A stretch of 64,000 nt of DNA from Apiospora phragmitis (taxonomy: Eukaryota > Ascomycota > Sordariomycetes > Amphisphaeriales > Apiosporaceae). The position numbers and the translations under genes are program-made. The notes below the pieces were generated by a model. That model searched no databases, was not told where the DNA came from, and saw only the letters and a list, made by a program, of their open reading frames with translations. The stretch's first letter is position 1. Each line of letters opens with the position of its first letter. Below, piece after piece: positions 47,464 to 57,855 of this stretch. The stretch covers positions 620,001-684,000 of the forward strand of contig JAQQWL010000003.1 in the NCBI GenBank assembly GCA_038363925.1, written 5' to 3'.

Positions 47464-48735
47464 ATGGATCCCGCCATCGAGAAGATCCTCGCTGTCAGCG
47501 ATCGATCATTCCTTCACGACGTCTTGCGAGATCTTTGCATGGACAACAGCTTTGTCCGCCGAGCCGTTCTCGAGCGATTCACTGCCTTGCCCGATGGTCC
47601 GAGCGGCAACAATGCCGGTGCTGGAGATGCCGCCAGCAGTGGCGTCAAGTCGAGGTTTCTCGAGGCGCCGCAAGCTCTCTCTACGACATCCCGCTTGCTC
47701 CTTCCGCCCCTTCCGCCCCGCCGGCTCCTCCTCTTCCTTCCACTTCCGCACCTTCTCCGCCCGTAGTGTACGACTTGACCAGCAACTCTGACGTCATGGT
47801 CATCGATGACGATGATTCAAGCGGCAGCGGCGGCGATTTCCACGACGGTGACGCAGATAAAATTCACCACGGTGGCGGCAATAACTCCGATTCCGACGAT
47901 ACCGATCCCGCCAGCTCCTCCAATGAGGATCCGCTTCCTGCGTCTCGGCGCAGACTGACGTCCGTTGTCTTCAACGTAAGAGAGTTCGGCAGACAGGATA
48001 ACTTCGGTAAGGCGCCTTGCAAAACAATTCATTAATATGAATATGAAAAGTCCTAGCTAACCCAAGTGTTTCGTTTTCGCCCCCTCCCCCGCAGTCGAGA
48101 ACAAGACCCGCATGAACCTCTACAAGGCCATCCACGACCACATCGGCTTCTCCGAGGAGATCGAGAAGCTGACGGAGCGGATGATGGACTGCAAGGACCC
48201 GGTCAAGATCGAGCGCTTCGGCCGGCGCCTGCACCGGCTCGAGCTGCACCGCCGCGCGTGCCGCGACGCTATCGAGAACGTGCTGGTGGCCGAGGACCGC
48301 ATGCACGCGGCCGAGTACGCGCAAGCCGCCGCGCTCGCCGCCGCCGCCAACCCCGGGCGCTACTTGCAGCAGCAGCAACAGAGCGGTGCCGATGTCCCAG
48401 AGACGATGGCGCAGTGGCAGGCCCGCAACGACCGCGAGCGCCGGCAGCAGGTCGACCGCCGGGTCGCCGAGATCCGCGCGAAGGCGGAGCACACCAACCA
48501 CCTGAACAATTTCCTCGCGGCCGCGAAGCAGGCGGCCAAGATCGGCGCCAAGCGGCTCCGGGCGTCCCTGACGCAGGAGGCGCGCGAGAAGCGGGAGTGG
48601 CAGGGCAAGAAGAAGAAGGAAGAGGCGGAGGCCCGGAAGGCCGTGAGGGCACGGAAGAGAGGCGGCCGGGCTCAGACTGCTTACAGCAGCGCGCCCAGCG
48701 AAGTGGGCAGCATGGCGGGAAACGCTTCTGCTTAG
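47464..48735 (+). CDS. Unknown protein: N-terminal helical module, acidic linker, C-terminal coiled coil
   Basis: It starts MDPAIEKILAVSDRSFLHDVLRDLCMDNSFV, a compact helical module. A Pro-rich and acidic segment follows (VYDLTSNSDVMVIDDDD, NSDSDDTDPASSSNEDP) in a frame offset by one, so there is an indel or a very short atypical intron between about 47605 and 47700. A clear 88-bp intron (48007-48094, GTAAGG...CGCAG, branch GCTAAC) then joins to VENKTRMNLYKAIHDHIGFSEE and a basic coiled coil ending GSMAGNASA. The last third is Ala/Arg/Lys rich, with KKKKEEAEARK. I recognise no family. A nuclear location is plausible from the acidic and basic patches. Confidence 0.6.
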
Positions 48736-48983
48736 TTCTGTTCTCAATTGCGTTTTGGTCGCGGTCTATGGGAGGAGAAGGGTGCCAGTCTCGATGGCGT
48801 TTCGGTAAATCTCTCAATTTCATTTCGGTACATAGCTCAATTACGTTTCGGTGTGATTCTTTCAGCATACTAGGAAGTGCTGGCGCATCTGCTAATGAAT
48901 ACCACGCTTGCATCACAAGAACGTCTTTCAGACCATAACTGCACCAATCTAATCAACTTCGCTATTGTCCTTCCCGAATAATC

Positions 48984-50387
48984 TCAATCCTCGCCCTCAG
49001 CCAAGCCTGAAACCCAGCAAAGAGGCCGACCTCTTTCCACCGGTCGCAGACCTGCGCCAGCGCCTCGTACCGCTCCAGCACGTACGCGTCCCTGGCGCGC
49101 TCGCCGCCGCCGCCGCCCCTGCAGCTCGACCGCGGCCTTGTAACTGACCTTGGCGAGGCAGACGGGGCAGAGATAAGGCGGCTGCCGCAGGTCCTCGGCC
49201 ATGCCCGTGGTGCTCTGCATCATGCACGCGTAGTAGATGCAGTGGTCCAGAAAAACGGTGTGTCCCAGCTCGTGGGACACCGTGCGAACCAAGCGCGCGA
49301 GCCAGAGGGTCCGGAGGTGCGCCGCGTGCTCCGCCAAGACAGACGTGTCGCTGTGCTCCACCACCTGGCTCGCGCGCTGGATCGCCGCGCGCATCGGGGA
49401 CGTGCTGGTCGATGTTTCCGCGATGGCGCGCGTGCCGCGGTGAACGTCGGCCTCTGCGACCTGAGCGTTGACAAAGGCCCTGCAGTGCGAAGCGGGCCAG
49501 GCGTGGTCCAAGTCCAGCTTTTCGCCCTCATCGAGGATCGGGTGGTATCGCGCCGTGGAGACGACGCAGACACGATTCAGGCCGTACGCCCGCCCGCAGC
49601 AGAAATCGTCCTCTTCGTCCTCGTACAGGTCGTGATCCACCAGCAGGGCCAGTGCGTACGCGTCTTTCGGCAGCATGGACATCTCCGCATCGAGCACATC
49701 TTCGAGGTTCAGCTGCTTCGCGAACACGCCATACGGTGAGCCCCGCGCTCTAATGCGGGTACAGTTCCCGTCTTCCGTGGCCAGACCGACATACTGATAC
49801 TTTTTCGATCGATTCTTCCGGTCCCAAGATACAAACCGCAGCTTCTGGGGGAATGGCTTCACGGTGAACCCGTGGTAAAAGGCACCGAGGTACGCGGCAT
49901 AGTCATCTAGGCCTGGCGTCTTCAGCTCGGGATATGACGAGAATGATGATGATGAGCCTGCTGCTACTCCAGCCTTAGGCTGTGCTCGCAACCAGTCCTT
50001 CATGAAGCCTACTTCTTCGGTGATCTCGGGCACCGCCACGACGTACAGCGTCTTGCGCACTCTCGTCGGTCGGTTCCGCGTCTCGTCGTCGCACCAAGCC
50101 TGAAAGCTCTGCGGCTCGTAGCCCGGGTCCCACGCCAGGTCGTCCGTGGGCAGCACCAAGGGGCCCGGAAACGACGCGAGCAAGTCCCGTGCGAACTTGT
50201 CGACGTGTACGTCAGCCCGTCGGCGACCCCCGTTGGGGCCACCCGAAGGACCATGGATGATCGGAACGCGTCCAGACCTGGTGGCCGCGGCGAGGCGCTG
50301 GGCTGGTGACGTCCACTCGAAGCCTACCTCGCGGGCATAGGCGCTAGGCTCGAGCTGTAAAGTCTTGTGCGGACATGGCGGCGGCAT
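48984..50387 (-). CDS. Archaemetzincin-like zinc metalloprotease (M54-type)
   Basis: Single exon of 467 aa from MPPPCPHKTLQLE, the start I prefer because it matches the usual N-terminus of fungal homologues; the frame is open 82 codons further upstream. Near residue 372 is HELGHTVFLDHC, followed by IYYACMM and, 16 residues later, CPVC (about 407-410). This is the archaemetzincin signature H-E-x-x-H-x-x-G-x-x-H-C-x4-C-x-M...C-x-x-C, giving three His zinc ligands, a catalytic Glu, a Met-turn and a structural zinc site. The usual Gly is Phe here. The C-terminus after CPVC is short and Arg-rich. Probably a cytosolic or nuclear peptidase of unknown substrate. Confidence 0.88.
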   Translation of the reverse strand: MPPPCPHKTLQLEPSAYAREVGFEWTSPAQRLAAATRSGRVPIIHGPSGGPNGGRRRADVHVDKFARDLLASFPGPLVLPTDDLAWDPGYEPQSFQAWCDDETRNRPTRVRKTLYVVAVPEITEEVGFMKDWLRAQPKAGVAAGSSSSFSSYPELKTPGLDDYAAYLGAFYHGFTVKPFPQKLRFVSWDRKNRSKKYQYVGLATEDGNCTRIRARGSPYGVFAKQLNLEDVLDAEMSMLPKDAYALALLVDHDLYEDEEDDFCCGRAYGLNRVCVVSTARYHPILDEGEKLDLDHAWPASHCRAFVNAQVAEADVHRGTRAIAETSTSTSPMRAAIQRASQVVEHSDTSVLAEHAAHLRTLWLARLVRTVSHELGHTVFLDHCIYYACMMQSTTGMAEDLRQPPYLCPVCLAKVSYKAAVELQGRRRRRARQGRVRAGAVRGAGAGLRPVERGRPLCWVSGLAEGED

Positions 50388-51471
50388 GGCAGCGGTGGAC
50401 TTCAGGCTGAGAGAAATTCCCGATGGACTCGGTGAGATGGGAGAAGGTGGGGAAAAGGTCGCAGGATAACGACCATGAACGGCTTCACGCGTTCTTGCGC
50501 ATCTCAGACGGTGGTGAAGGCTTAGCTGGCGCTGCTGCCTAGAGTCATCCGAGCTAGCGGTGATGAGACGTCCATTCTCCAATCTAGCCTGTTGGTTGAT
50601 TGATGGATGCAATTGAACACGCTCATGCTTCATGGTAGTTGTCTCGGCTTACTCAACTCAGCAATTTCTTCTGTTGACATGCTACCGTCGGCGCTAGGCG
50701 ACTTAAGGATGAGACTAATTGGTGTTTTGTGTGGCGGTGCATGATAGCCCAGGGGTAAAGGAGGTGGCGTCCCCCATGGGCGAAACCCACGAATCAGTAA
50801 AGATGGAATCAACAGCGTAAGCTACTAATATCTTTATATCCAGTTACCGTGAACAGATCAACGGTGAGTTCCTTAGTGTGCCAAGCTTATTCAACAGTGT
50901 CGGCCACAGCGTTGGACTTCTCTAACTGACCAAATACTACATCTTGTGCGATAAAACTGCACGAGCGATACAAACCTCGTTCATTTCTCAGTGGGCCTTT
51001 ATACATGCTAGCCGAATTCCATACAGTAATCCATGACGGCTTTAGACTCACCCGGAAGGCCCAAGGTAGAATCTCAAAGAATCATTTAAATCCGGGTCAA
51101 TCATCGTTATCTCCCGCGGAGGAACTCCGGCAGTGACTCACCCGGCCAAGTCTACGGGAAGTGACAGCTGCCCGGGGAATGTGAGAGATTCGAAAGCAAG
51201 CTAAGCATTGATGTTATTCTTCTACATAATTTGATTAACCTCAGGCCATTTTCAGCTTGACTAACGATCTGCGATGATGGAATCATGTCCATCGCCTCGA
51301 CACCTGCTGGACCAGCATCTTGAATTTGCAGCTTACTTCTTACGTCATAACCACGTGGCTATTTATATTCCTCATGCAACTATAAAGAAGAGCTTCTCCT
51401 CCGATGAGCTACAGTGCCGATTTTCTCTCCCTACCCCCGCCGTCCTCTTCTATCATCAGCACCACTAAGAT
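50388..51471. other. Intergenic
   Basis: Upstream regions of the divergent protease (minus) and small protein (plus) genes. A TATA-like ATTTATATT at about 51360 lies ~110 bp before the ATG at 51472, followed by a pyrimidine-rich leader. No further gene seen. Confidence 0.45.
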
Positions 51472-51888
51472 ATGTCTTCCCACATCTTGACCGACGCTAC
51501 TGCCCTCCCAACCCCCATGTTGCGCGAGCTGGCCAACTCAAGCGCCTTTGACGAGATCTCCAACTACCCGAACGGCGTGCGCCACCACATCTTCAACCAC
51601 GCCAACCGAAACAGGGAGACTGGCAAGACGCAGCGGTCCATCGTCTTCGCCATCTACCAGACCGAAAGACACGGGCCACAGAATGGGTACCGCCTTTGCC
51701 TGGTCCACCAGGGCTACTACATTGCGTCGCCGGAGAAGAAAGAGGCGGAGCCGGATGATGAAATCGATAAGCTCGAAAGGCCTATCCCGAAGGGACACGA
51801 GGAGATGGTGATTATAGGGAGCCCCTTCTGGCTGGGAGTGGCGAAGGAGGCAGAAGAAGGAGAGGAAGGGGAGGAACAAGAGGCTTAG
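51472..51888 (+). CDS. Small unknown soluble protein
   Basis: 138 aa, single exon, beginning MSSHILTDATALPTPMLREL and ending in an acidic Glu/Gly tail (AEEGEEGEEQEA). The middle (RSIVFAIYQTERHGPQNGYR followed by LCLVHQGYYIAS) alternates hydrophobic and polar residues like a small beta-rich fold. No signal peptide, membrane segment or known motif. A start codon in a good context (AAGATATG) after a plausible TATA and leader, together with sensible codon use, supports a real gene. Convergent with the GH32 gene. Confidence 0.65.
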   Translation: MSSHILTDATALPTPMLRELANSSAFDEISNYPNGVRHHIFNHANRNRETGKTQRSIVFAIYQTERHGPQNGYRLCLVHQGYYIASPEKKEAEPDDEIDKLERPIPKGHEEMVIIGSPFWLGVAKEAEEGEEGEEQEA

Positions 51889-52001
51889 TTGAAATTGACA
51901 CTAGTCACTGAGTTATAATAAAACTACCTTTATACCCCCTGAAACTACCACCGTAACGAGTAAGTAACTAACTTTTGCAGCCGTATTGTATAGCTAACAT
52001 G

Positions 52002-53901
52002 CTAATTATCCGCCATGTGAACGTTCGGCGCCATCTCCCAGTAGTCAAATTGCAACATCTCGCACTCGCCCCCTTCAACGAAAGGAGAGATGCCGTAGCA
52101 AGCGCCCGACTCGGGGTAGATCCGGGTCGACATGGCCGTCCTCTCGTTGGCAAAAACCTCGAGCGCGCTGACGTCGAAGAACACCCGAAGGGTAAGAGGT
52201 TCTGTGCGCACCGTTGGCTGGCCCGTCGGAGCACCATCGCTGTCGGATGATGAGGCAGTAGAAGGTTTCAGGAACTTGAAGAGAGTATGCGGTGCCGTTT
52301 CGTCGCTCCTGTTAATGTCGTCGTGGACGGTGGAGTGGCGGCGGGTGATGGTGAGAGTCTCTGTCGAGGGCTGGAACGTGATGATGGTGCGGATGGTCGG
52401 GTCCTCTTTGGAGTGCTGAAGAACAAGACCGACGGATTCGGTCTCGGTGGGGAGCTCGAATGACGCCTTCAATTCCCAGCAATCGCCATGGGGCAGGTCA
52501 AGTCCGCCGGTGCTAGTCTTCGGCAACAGTGTCTGTGGAGCCACGGACTGGTGATTCCGTCGGAGCTGCTGCAACCTGCCGGCCGGTACTGCGCAAAGCG
52601 TAGTGAGGTTGTATGTTTGCGACGCTGTTTTCTGAACGCCGAATGACTTGAGGTTTTCCATCCTGGAGTCAAGCGGCTCAAAGACGTGCTCAAGCCTCTG
52701 CAGCTTCAGCATCCTCGGCAACGACAGCATTCCGCTCCACCCCTGGGCCTGTCTTCTCTGCAGCGGAAGATCCTCTTCGACAAGCCAGCCCAAGATGATG
52801 TGACGCTGCGACTTCGGCTCACAGAAGGAGTTGCCAGCATAGTAGCATCCATGGTCCAGGAAGCCACCGTAGCGGTATGCCATTTCGATGGGTTGATCTT
52901 GTCCCGGCTGCAGTTTGCCGCATAGCCACATCTGCTTGTGGTCCCTCCTGAACTCGGTGTGCCCAGAGGGTACACCGGCCTCCGTCATCCCTTCCACACT
53001 CATAATGAGGAAGTCAAGCTGAGAGTCCTCTGCTGCGGTGGAGTCAGGGTCGGGGAAGGAGATGAAGTTGGTAACTTCCCAATTCGATCCGAAGTCATAC
53101 CGATCGCCTGATGCAGAGGAACCTTTCGGCATTGTCCCTAGAGTGGAGGCAAAGGTCCAATCGTACAGTGCCTCTGGGGAGAGGCGGTATAGAAACGATG
53201 TTGGCCCGCCGGTTCTAGTGCCTCCGGCAATAAGAGAATACAACGTTGCAGGCGGGTCGTCGAGCGCCCTGGCCATGGACATCCATGGAGCGACGAAGGG
53301 ATCGCGCCATCCAGTAACGTCTAGATCTTCAGGCGGCCCAGGCAAGACCGGGTTCATCTCGTAGCGTTCCCACGTCTTGCCAGCATCGGATGACGTAGCG
53401 GCATGAAGCAACTCCTGGCCATAAGAGTACGGCGAGGCGTGATGGATAGGCGACCGTGTGACCGAGGTGTAGAACGCCGTGATTGTGCCGGCTTTCGCCG
53501 TCACGGGGGATAGGCACCCGGTGAAGACACCGAGCCTATCGGCTTCCGGGGTGGGCTCCAGCGACGTTTCCTTTCGTACGGTCCATGTGACCAGGTCAGG
53601 TGATACAGCTGAGCCCCAGGAGATACTGTTGTTCCATTCGACGCTGTTCGGGACCCATTGGAAACCGACGTGGTAGAGCTCGTTCACTGGATCATACCCT
53701 GGCGCGCATGGGTCATTAAGCCAGCCCCTGGGTGCGATCAGGTGACACTTTGGCCGCCAACGACTAAACTCATCCTCGACGATACTTCGGTCCCTCTAGT
53801 GAAAATTAGCCTTCCGTTTCAAAAAGAGGACAAGATTATCCCACCTCAAGCCTGGTATTAGCTTTGACACCGGCGTCAACTGTCGCGTTGGTCGTTGCCA
53901 T
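52002..53901 (-). CDS. Glycoside hydrolase family 32 (fructosidase/invertase-type), intracellular
   Basis: Exon 1 (53845-53901) codes 19 residues (MATTNATVDAGVKANTRLE). A 49-bp intron (53796-53844, GTGGGA...CACTAG) leads to exon 2 (52002-53795), 616 aa in all. GH32 motifs are in order: WLNDPCAP with the nucleophile Asp47, GWRDP with the transition-state Asp about 184, and NWEVTNF with the acid/base Glu about 259. The C-terminal beta-sandwich ends with the family's LRVFFDVSALEVFANER block. It hydrolyses beta-fructofuranosides (sucrose or fructans). There is no signal peptide, so it is probably cytosolic and dependent on sugar import. The frame is clean. Confidence 0.92.
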
Positions 53902-54724
53902 GATGGTGATGCACGGGCGACACTGTAACTAGTGTTGAGGTTGGGAAGAGGGGGGCTTCGTGTGTGCATCAGCCATAACAAGGAACTCCCACGAACACGA
54001 GTCATAGAACTGCTCCACTGGGCGTCGGATTAAGGTTGTGGCCTTGCGATATTCTAAGACCAGGCATTGGCTCGTCGACTAGGGTTGGGTGGTGGATCGG
54101 CCGAGTAAGTCTCCGGCTCCGCTTTCTCAACTTCGGTCTACCTGCGGAGGAAATAGGGGTACCGACCACCAAAGGCTTATTGGTGAGTAGCATGGAGAGA
54201 ATTAGAGAGAATAGGTACGTGGATCAATTGGAAGATATATCAAGTTGATCTTTGCATGGGATTGGTCTCGTCAGAGGCATGATCTATGTCTCACTGTTAC
54301 ACGCAGGCGTAGCGCGAGGGGCCTACAGCAGGCAGGGGCTACGGGCTGAAACTATAAACCAATATCTCTGAACTCTGGAAGTTATGCAAGTATGAACTGA
54401 TTTCTACCAATATAGGCATCAGACTTAGACACCCGCCGTAGGTAAGGAGAGGAGAACGCCAAACCCCCTACAACAACTTTCCTGAATCCAACGGAGGTTA
54501 TATTGCTTCCATACTATGCTTTCAACGTTCAAGAGGCTGGGATCCATTGATCACTCCCAAAAGCTGTAGTAGTCAGAATCGACATGAACGCACACTTTAT
54601 TCCCCGAGATATTTCAATGAACTAAGCAAGGTCATAGTGAAAACCCTCTCATGTTGTCCACGACGGTACAAAACATTTCATCAAACTGGCACGCAATACT
54701 ACAATTGTTCCTTGGCCTTCTCCA
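53902..54724. other. Intergenic
   Basis: Upstream region of the GH32 gene and downstream region of the GMC gene, both on the minus strand. No supported gene. Confidence 0.45.
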
Positions 54725-56887
54725 TCATGCATCCTCGAGGATAACCTCGGAGGCTTTCTGCCCCACCATGACAGTTGCCAACACAGGAAACGCCCCCCGG
54801 CTGCCTCGGAAACACGCTCGCGTCGACGACGCGCAGCCCGCGGACCCCACGCACGCGAAACCGCGAGTCCAGCACGGCAAGCGGATCATCACTCCCCTCG
54901 TCCTCGTCGCCATCGTCAAAGTCTCCGAAGCTGCCAATGCGACAGTCCCCGAGGCGTGGTGCCCGAACGACTGGGCCCGCACCCAAGCCGCATCCTGCTC
55001 ACGCACGCGACAGTGTCCGTCGGCCAGGACACCAGCCGGACAGGGCGGCTCGACGGGCGTCACGGGCCCAAAAGGCGGGGGCACGGCAGCGAAGGCGCGC
55101 CGCACGAAGGCTACGGTGTCCAGCATGGCGCCGAGGTCTTCATCCTCCAGTCCGCCCGGGAAGTGCTCGAAGATGATCGACGGCGGCACCGTCGGGTCGC
55201 GGCTCGTGATGCGCACGCCTGCTTTCGCTGTCGAGGACGAGTAGGGCGATCGTCGGCGCGACATGTGCACCATGCTGCGCGAGACGGCGTTGGGCGGGTC
55301 CGTGAACAGCCCCAGCTCGGTCTGGTTTGTGGGGGGCCAGAAGCCGCGGAAACCCCCCCCCGGCGGCGAGAAGGTGAGGACATCGCGACGGCCGTCGGGG
55401 CTGTGCGGGGTGCGGAGCAGGGCGCACTCGCTGTTGCCCTGGGCGGCCGCGTAGGGACCCCCCGTGCCGCGCTGCCAGGCCGCGACGCAGGGGTCGCCGG
55501 GGGCGCCAAAGGTGCAGTTCGCCGCGGCGGGGTCGGGCGCGGTGGTGAAGTCGGCGGCGCCGTGGCCGACGACGGGGAGCTCCAGGTTGTCTTGCAGGTT
55601 GCGGCCGACGCCCGGCACGTGGGCCACGACGGGGACGCCGAGGGGTTGCAGGTGGGCGCGGTCGCCTATGCCGCTCAGCTGCAGCAGCTGGGGCGAGTCG
55701 AGGGTCCCGCCGGACACGATGACCTCGCGACGTGCATATGCCCGCCTCGTCGCTGTGCTGTTGAGCGGGTCTTGAGAGTTGTATTTCCATGAGGCACCGT
55801 AGATCATGCTGCCTTCGATGAACTCGACACCGACGGCTCGTGGTTTGGGATGGCCCCTGCCATCATCGAAGAGGACACGGGTGGCTAGAGATTCCAACTG
55901 CAATTGAGGCGGTACCGACTGGAGCCATCTTTCTTCGTGGCCTTGGCGGTGGAGAGGATCAAGTCTCGAGGCGTCCAGCGCTTTCCGAACGCCGTCGTGT
56001 GGATGGGCAACCCAAAAGAGCCAGTGGTATAGTCTCGTTTGGAACCTCCAAAGTTTGGATCTTTACCGATGAGTGGCAGCAACTCGCCTACCCCAAGCGG
56101 ACTTCCAACTCGTCCGAGCAGGCCACCTGCCAAAGTTCCCAGGAACGACAGAGCGCCAGGGCTCCTCTTGTAGTAGTCTGACGAGCCTAGTTGGGTATCC
56201 ATGAAGCCGTGAAAGCCGTGTCCTGCTGTACTTTTGGGTAGGTAATGGTTGTTTTCTATCTTCTCGAAGATTGCTCTCATTCTCCCTGATCTATACAGCC
56301 CGGTTAGAAGATGTCCCTGAAACAAGCAAGTTGCTCGATCACTCACGACCATGAATCATCGCCAGTCATATCCGCCACGTAGTCCCAATCCGCATCGTTC
56401 GGCAGAAACGTCCCCATGGCATTGACAATGGCACTCCCACCCAGCGTGGCGCCTCGAGGGTAGTACACGCCGTTCAGCGTGGCGTCCTTGGGCGCCCGGC
56501 CCCGCTGCCGACCCAGTAGGATCCATTCGGCAGCGTCCACGTTAGGTGGTTGTACTGCAGCTCTTGGTCCTTGTCGTCCGCAAAGTGTTTGACGAAGAAG
56601 TGCCACTTCAGCGCGTCGGTGCCCGGGTATGACAACGCCGCGATCGTGGTCGAGAGATCGTCGCTGGCGTCGCGGCCGGCTTCGATCAGCATCACGCTGT
56701 AGCCCGCAAGGGCCAGGTTGCTCGCGACTACTCCGCCACCAGGGCCACTGCCTACGACGATGTAGTCGTAAGTATCAACAGCTCCGAGAGGCTCGTCATT
56801 TTTGCGAGAATGAGGATGACCTTGAGAGTATCCAAGCAGAGTGTATGCAACCAAAAGAAGCAGATTGCAGAGACTGACGAGCATCAT
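54725..56887 (-). pseudogene. Secreted GMC (AA3) oxidoreductase, four frame disruptions
   Basis: Signal peptide MMLVSLCNLLLLVAYTLLG, then the FAD-binding DYIVVGSGPGGGVVASNLAL...LIEAG. PRGATLGGSAIVNAM (GMC signature 1), [15 protein letters not shown] (signature 2), [11 protein letters not shown] with the catalytic His pair, and the final [16 protein letters not shown] follow. One good intron (56291-56346, 56 bp, GTGAGT...TATAG) joins DDSW to SSGRMRAIFEK. The frame breaks at about 56491-56505, 55891-55915, between 54885 and 54945, and at the C6 run 54793-54798. Read across these, every GMC block is present in order, so the gene was recently whole or the assembly has indels. An FAD alcohol or sugar oxidase; substrate unknown. 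Confidence 0.75.
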
Positions 56888-57855
56888 GTTGATCCAGTAG
56901 GCTTTTGTTGCAGACTATCTTTGTGAAGCAGGGCTCGAAGCCTATGAGGCTGCAGCTTTTCAGGCGAGCTGAGTGCTTAAGTAGCTATGTGATCCAGGCA
57001 CGCGGAAACCCCTTGAGCCCACCCGGTCTCAGCCAACCTGGCTATATTAACCTCCATATTCAGGATACCTTGAGTTTGTCATGTGCCTATAAGTCTGCGC
57101 CACCCACGTGTCGACGTTACCGTGGGCCAGCGGGGATTCCACATTAGCAGGTAGCTTTATCCCTTAGGCGAATTCCTTCGCTCGGCTGTCGCGTACGGTT
57201 GAAGCCACCAAAGGGATATTATGCGTCTAATTGCCCAATCACCAGATCGCTTTCCCACAGGGCACCCATATCGATTATCTGGGCGCCATGAATAGACCAA
57301 TATCAATTTTTTTTTAGTAATAGTATACAGCGTGGCCGAGTCGAGTTTGTAAGTTGGCGGGTTTCAAGCGACGCAAGGGAGGCTCGACAAACAGCAGAGT
57401 GGGAATTGGGTCTTCATGCTCCATGGGCGGTGTGGACGGGCCGCTGTATTGAGAGTCGGTGGTAGGTCGTACGCCATGTGGCCTACGCCCTCATGCACGA
57501 ATGTCGCAGTGCAATCTGGATCTAGGTCCGGGATGCAACCATGCCGGGAAATATTGGCTCGTGCATCCGGCTGGAGGCTTAACTCGGTTTGCATGGAAAC
57601 GCCACCATATGCTGACTGAATGATGACTTTACTGCAGCCCATGCATTTGGCGGTTTCGCTAACAACATATGGACCGCTGCAGAAGATGAAGGGGGCCATC
57701 GTTTTCATTGGTTTAGACCAGCTTATTGCTCACTACGGCTCAACCCCCGGAGTCGTCAACCTAGTAGTCTAATTATACAGCCCTGCAGTGCTCAGCTGCC
57801 ACCATAGTTGCATTTCTGGTCAAACGGTACTCAATCTCATCCACACCCAGTCAAG
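56888..57855. other. Intergenic
   Basis: Between the GMC gene and the rhodopsin-domain gene, both on the minus strand. A Cys-containing 114-codon frame lies at 57364-57708 (minus) but shows no signal peptide or known motif, so I do not call it. Confidence 0.4.

Noticed and set aside
54956..55792. 278-codon + strand frame opposite the GMC gene
   Set aside because: Antisense shadow of a very GC-rich coding sequence; all recognisable motifs are on the minus strand.
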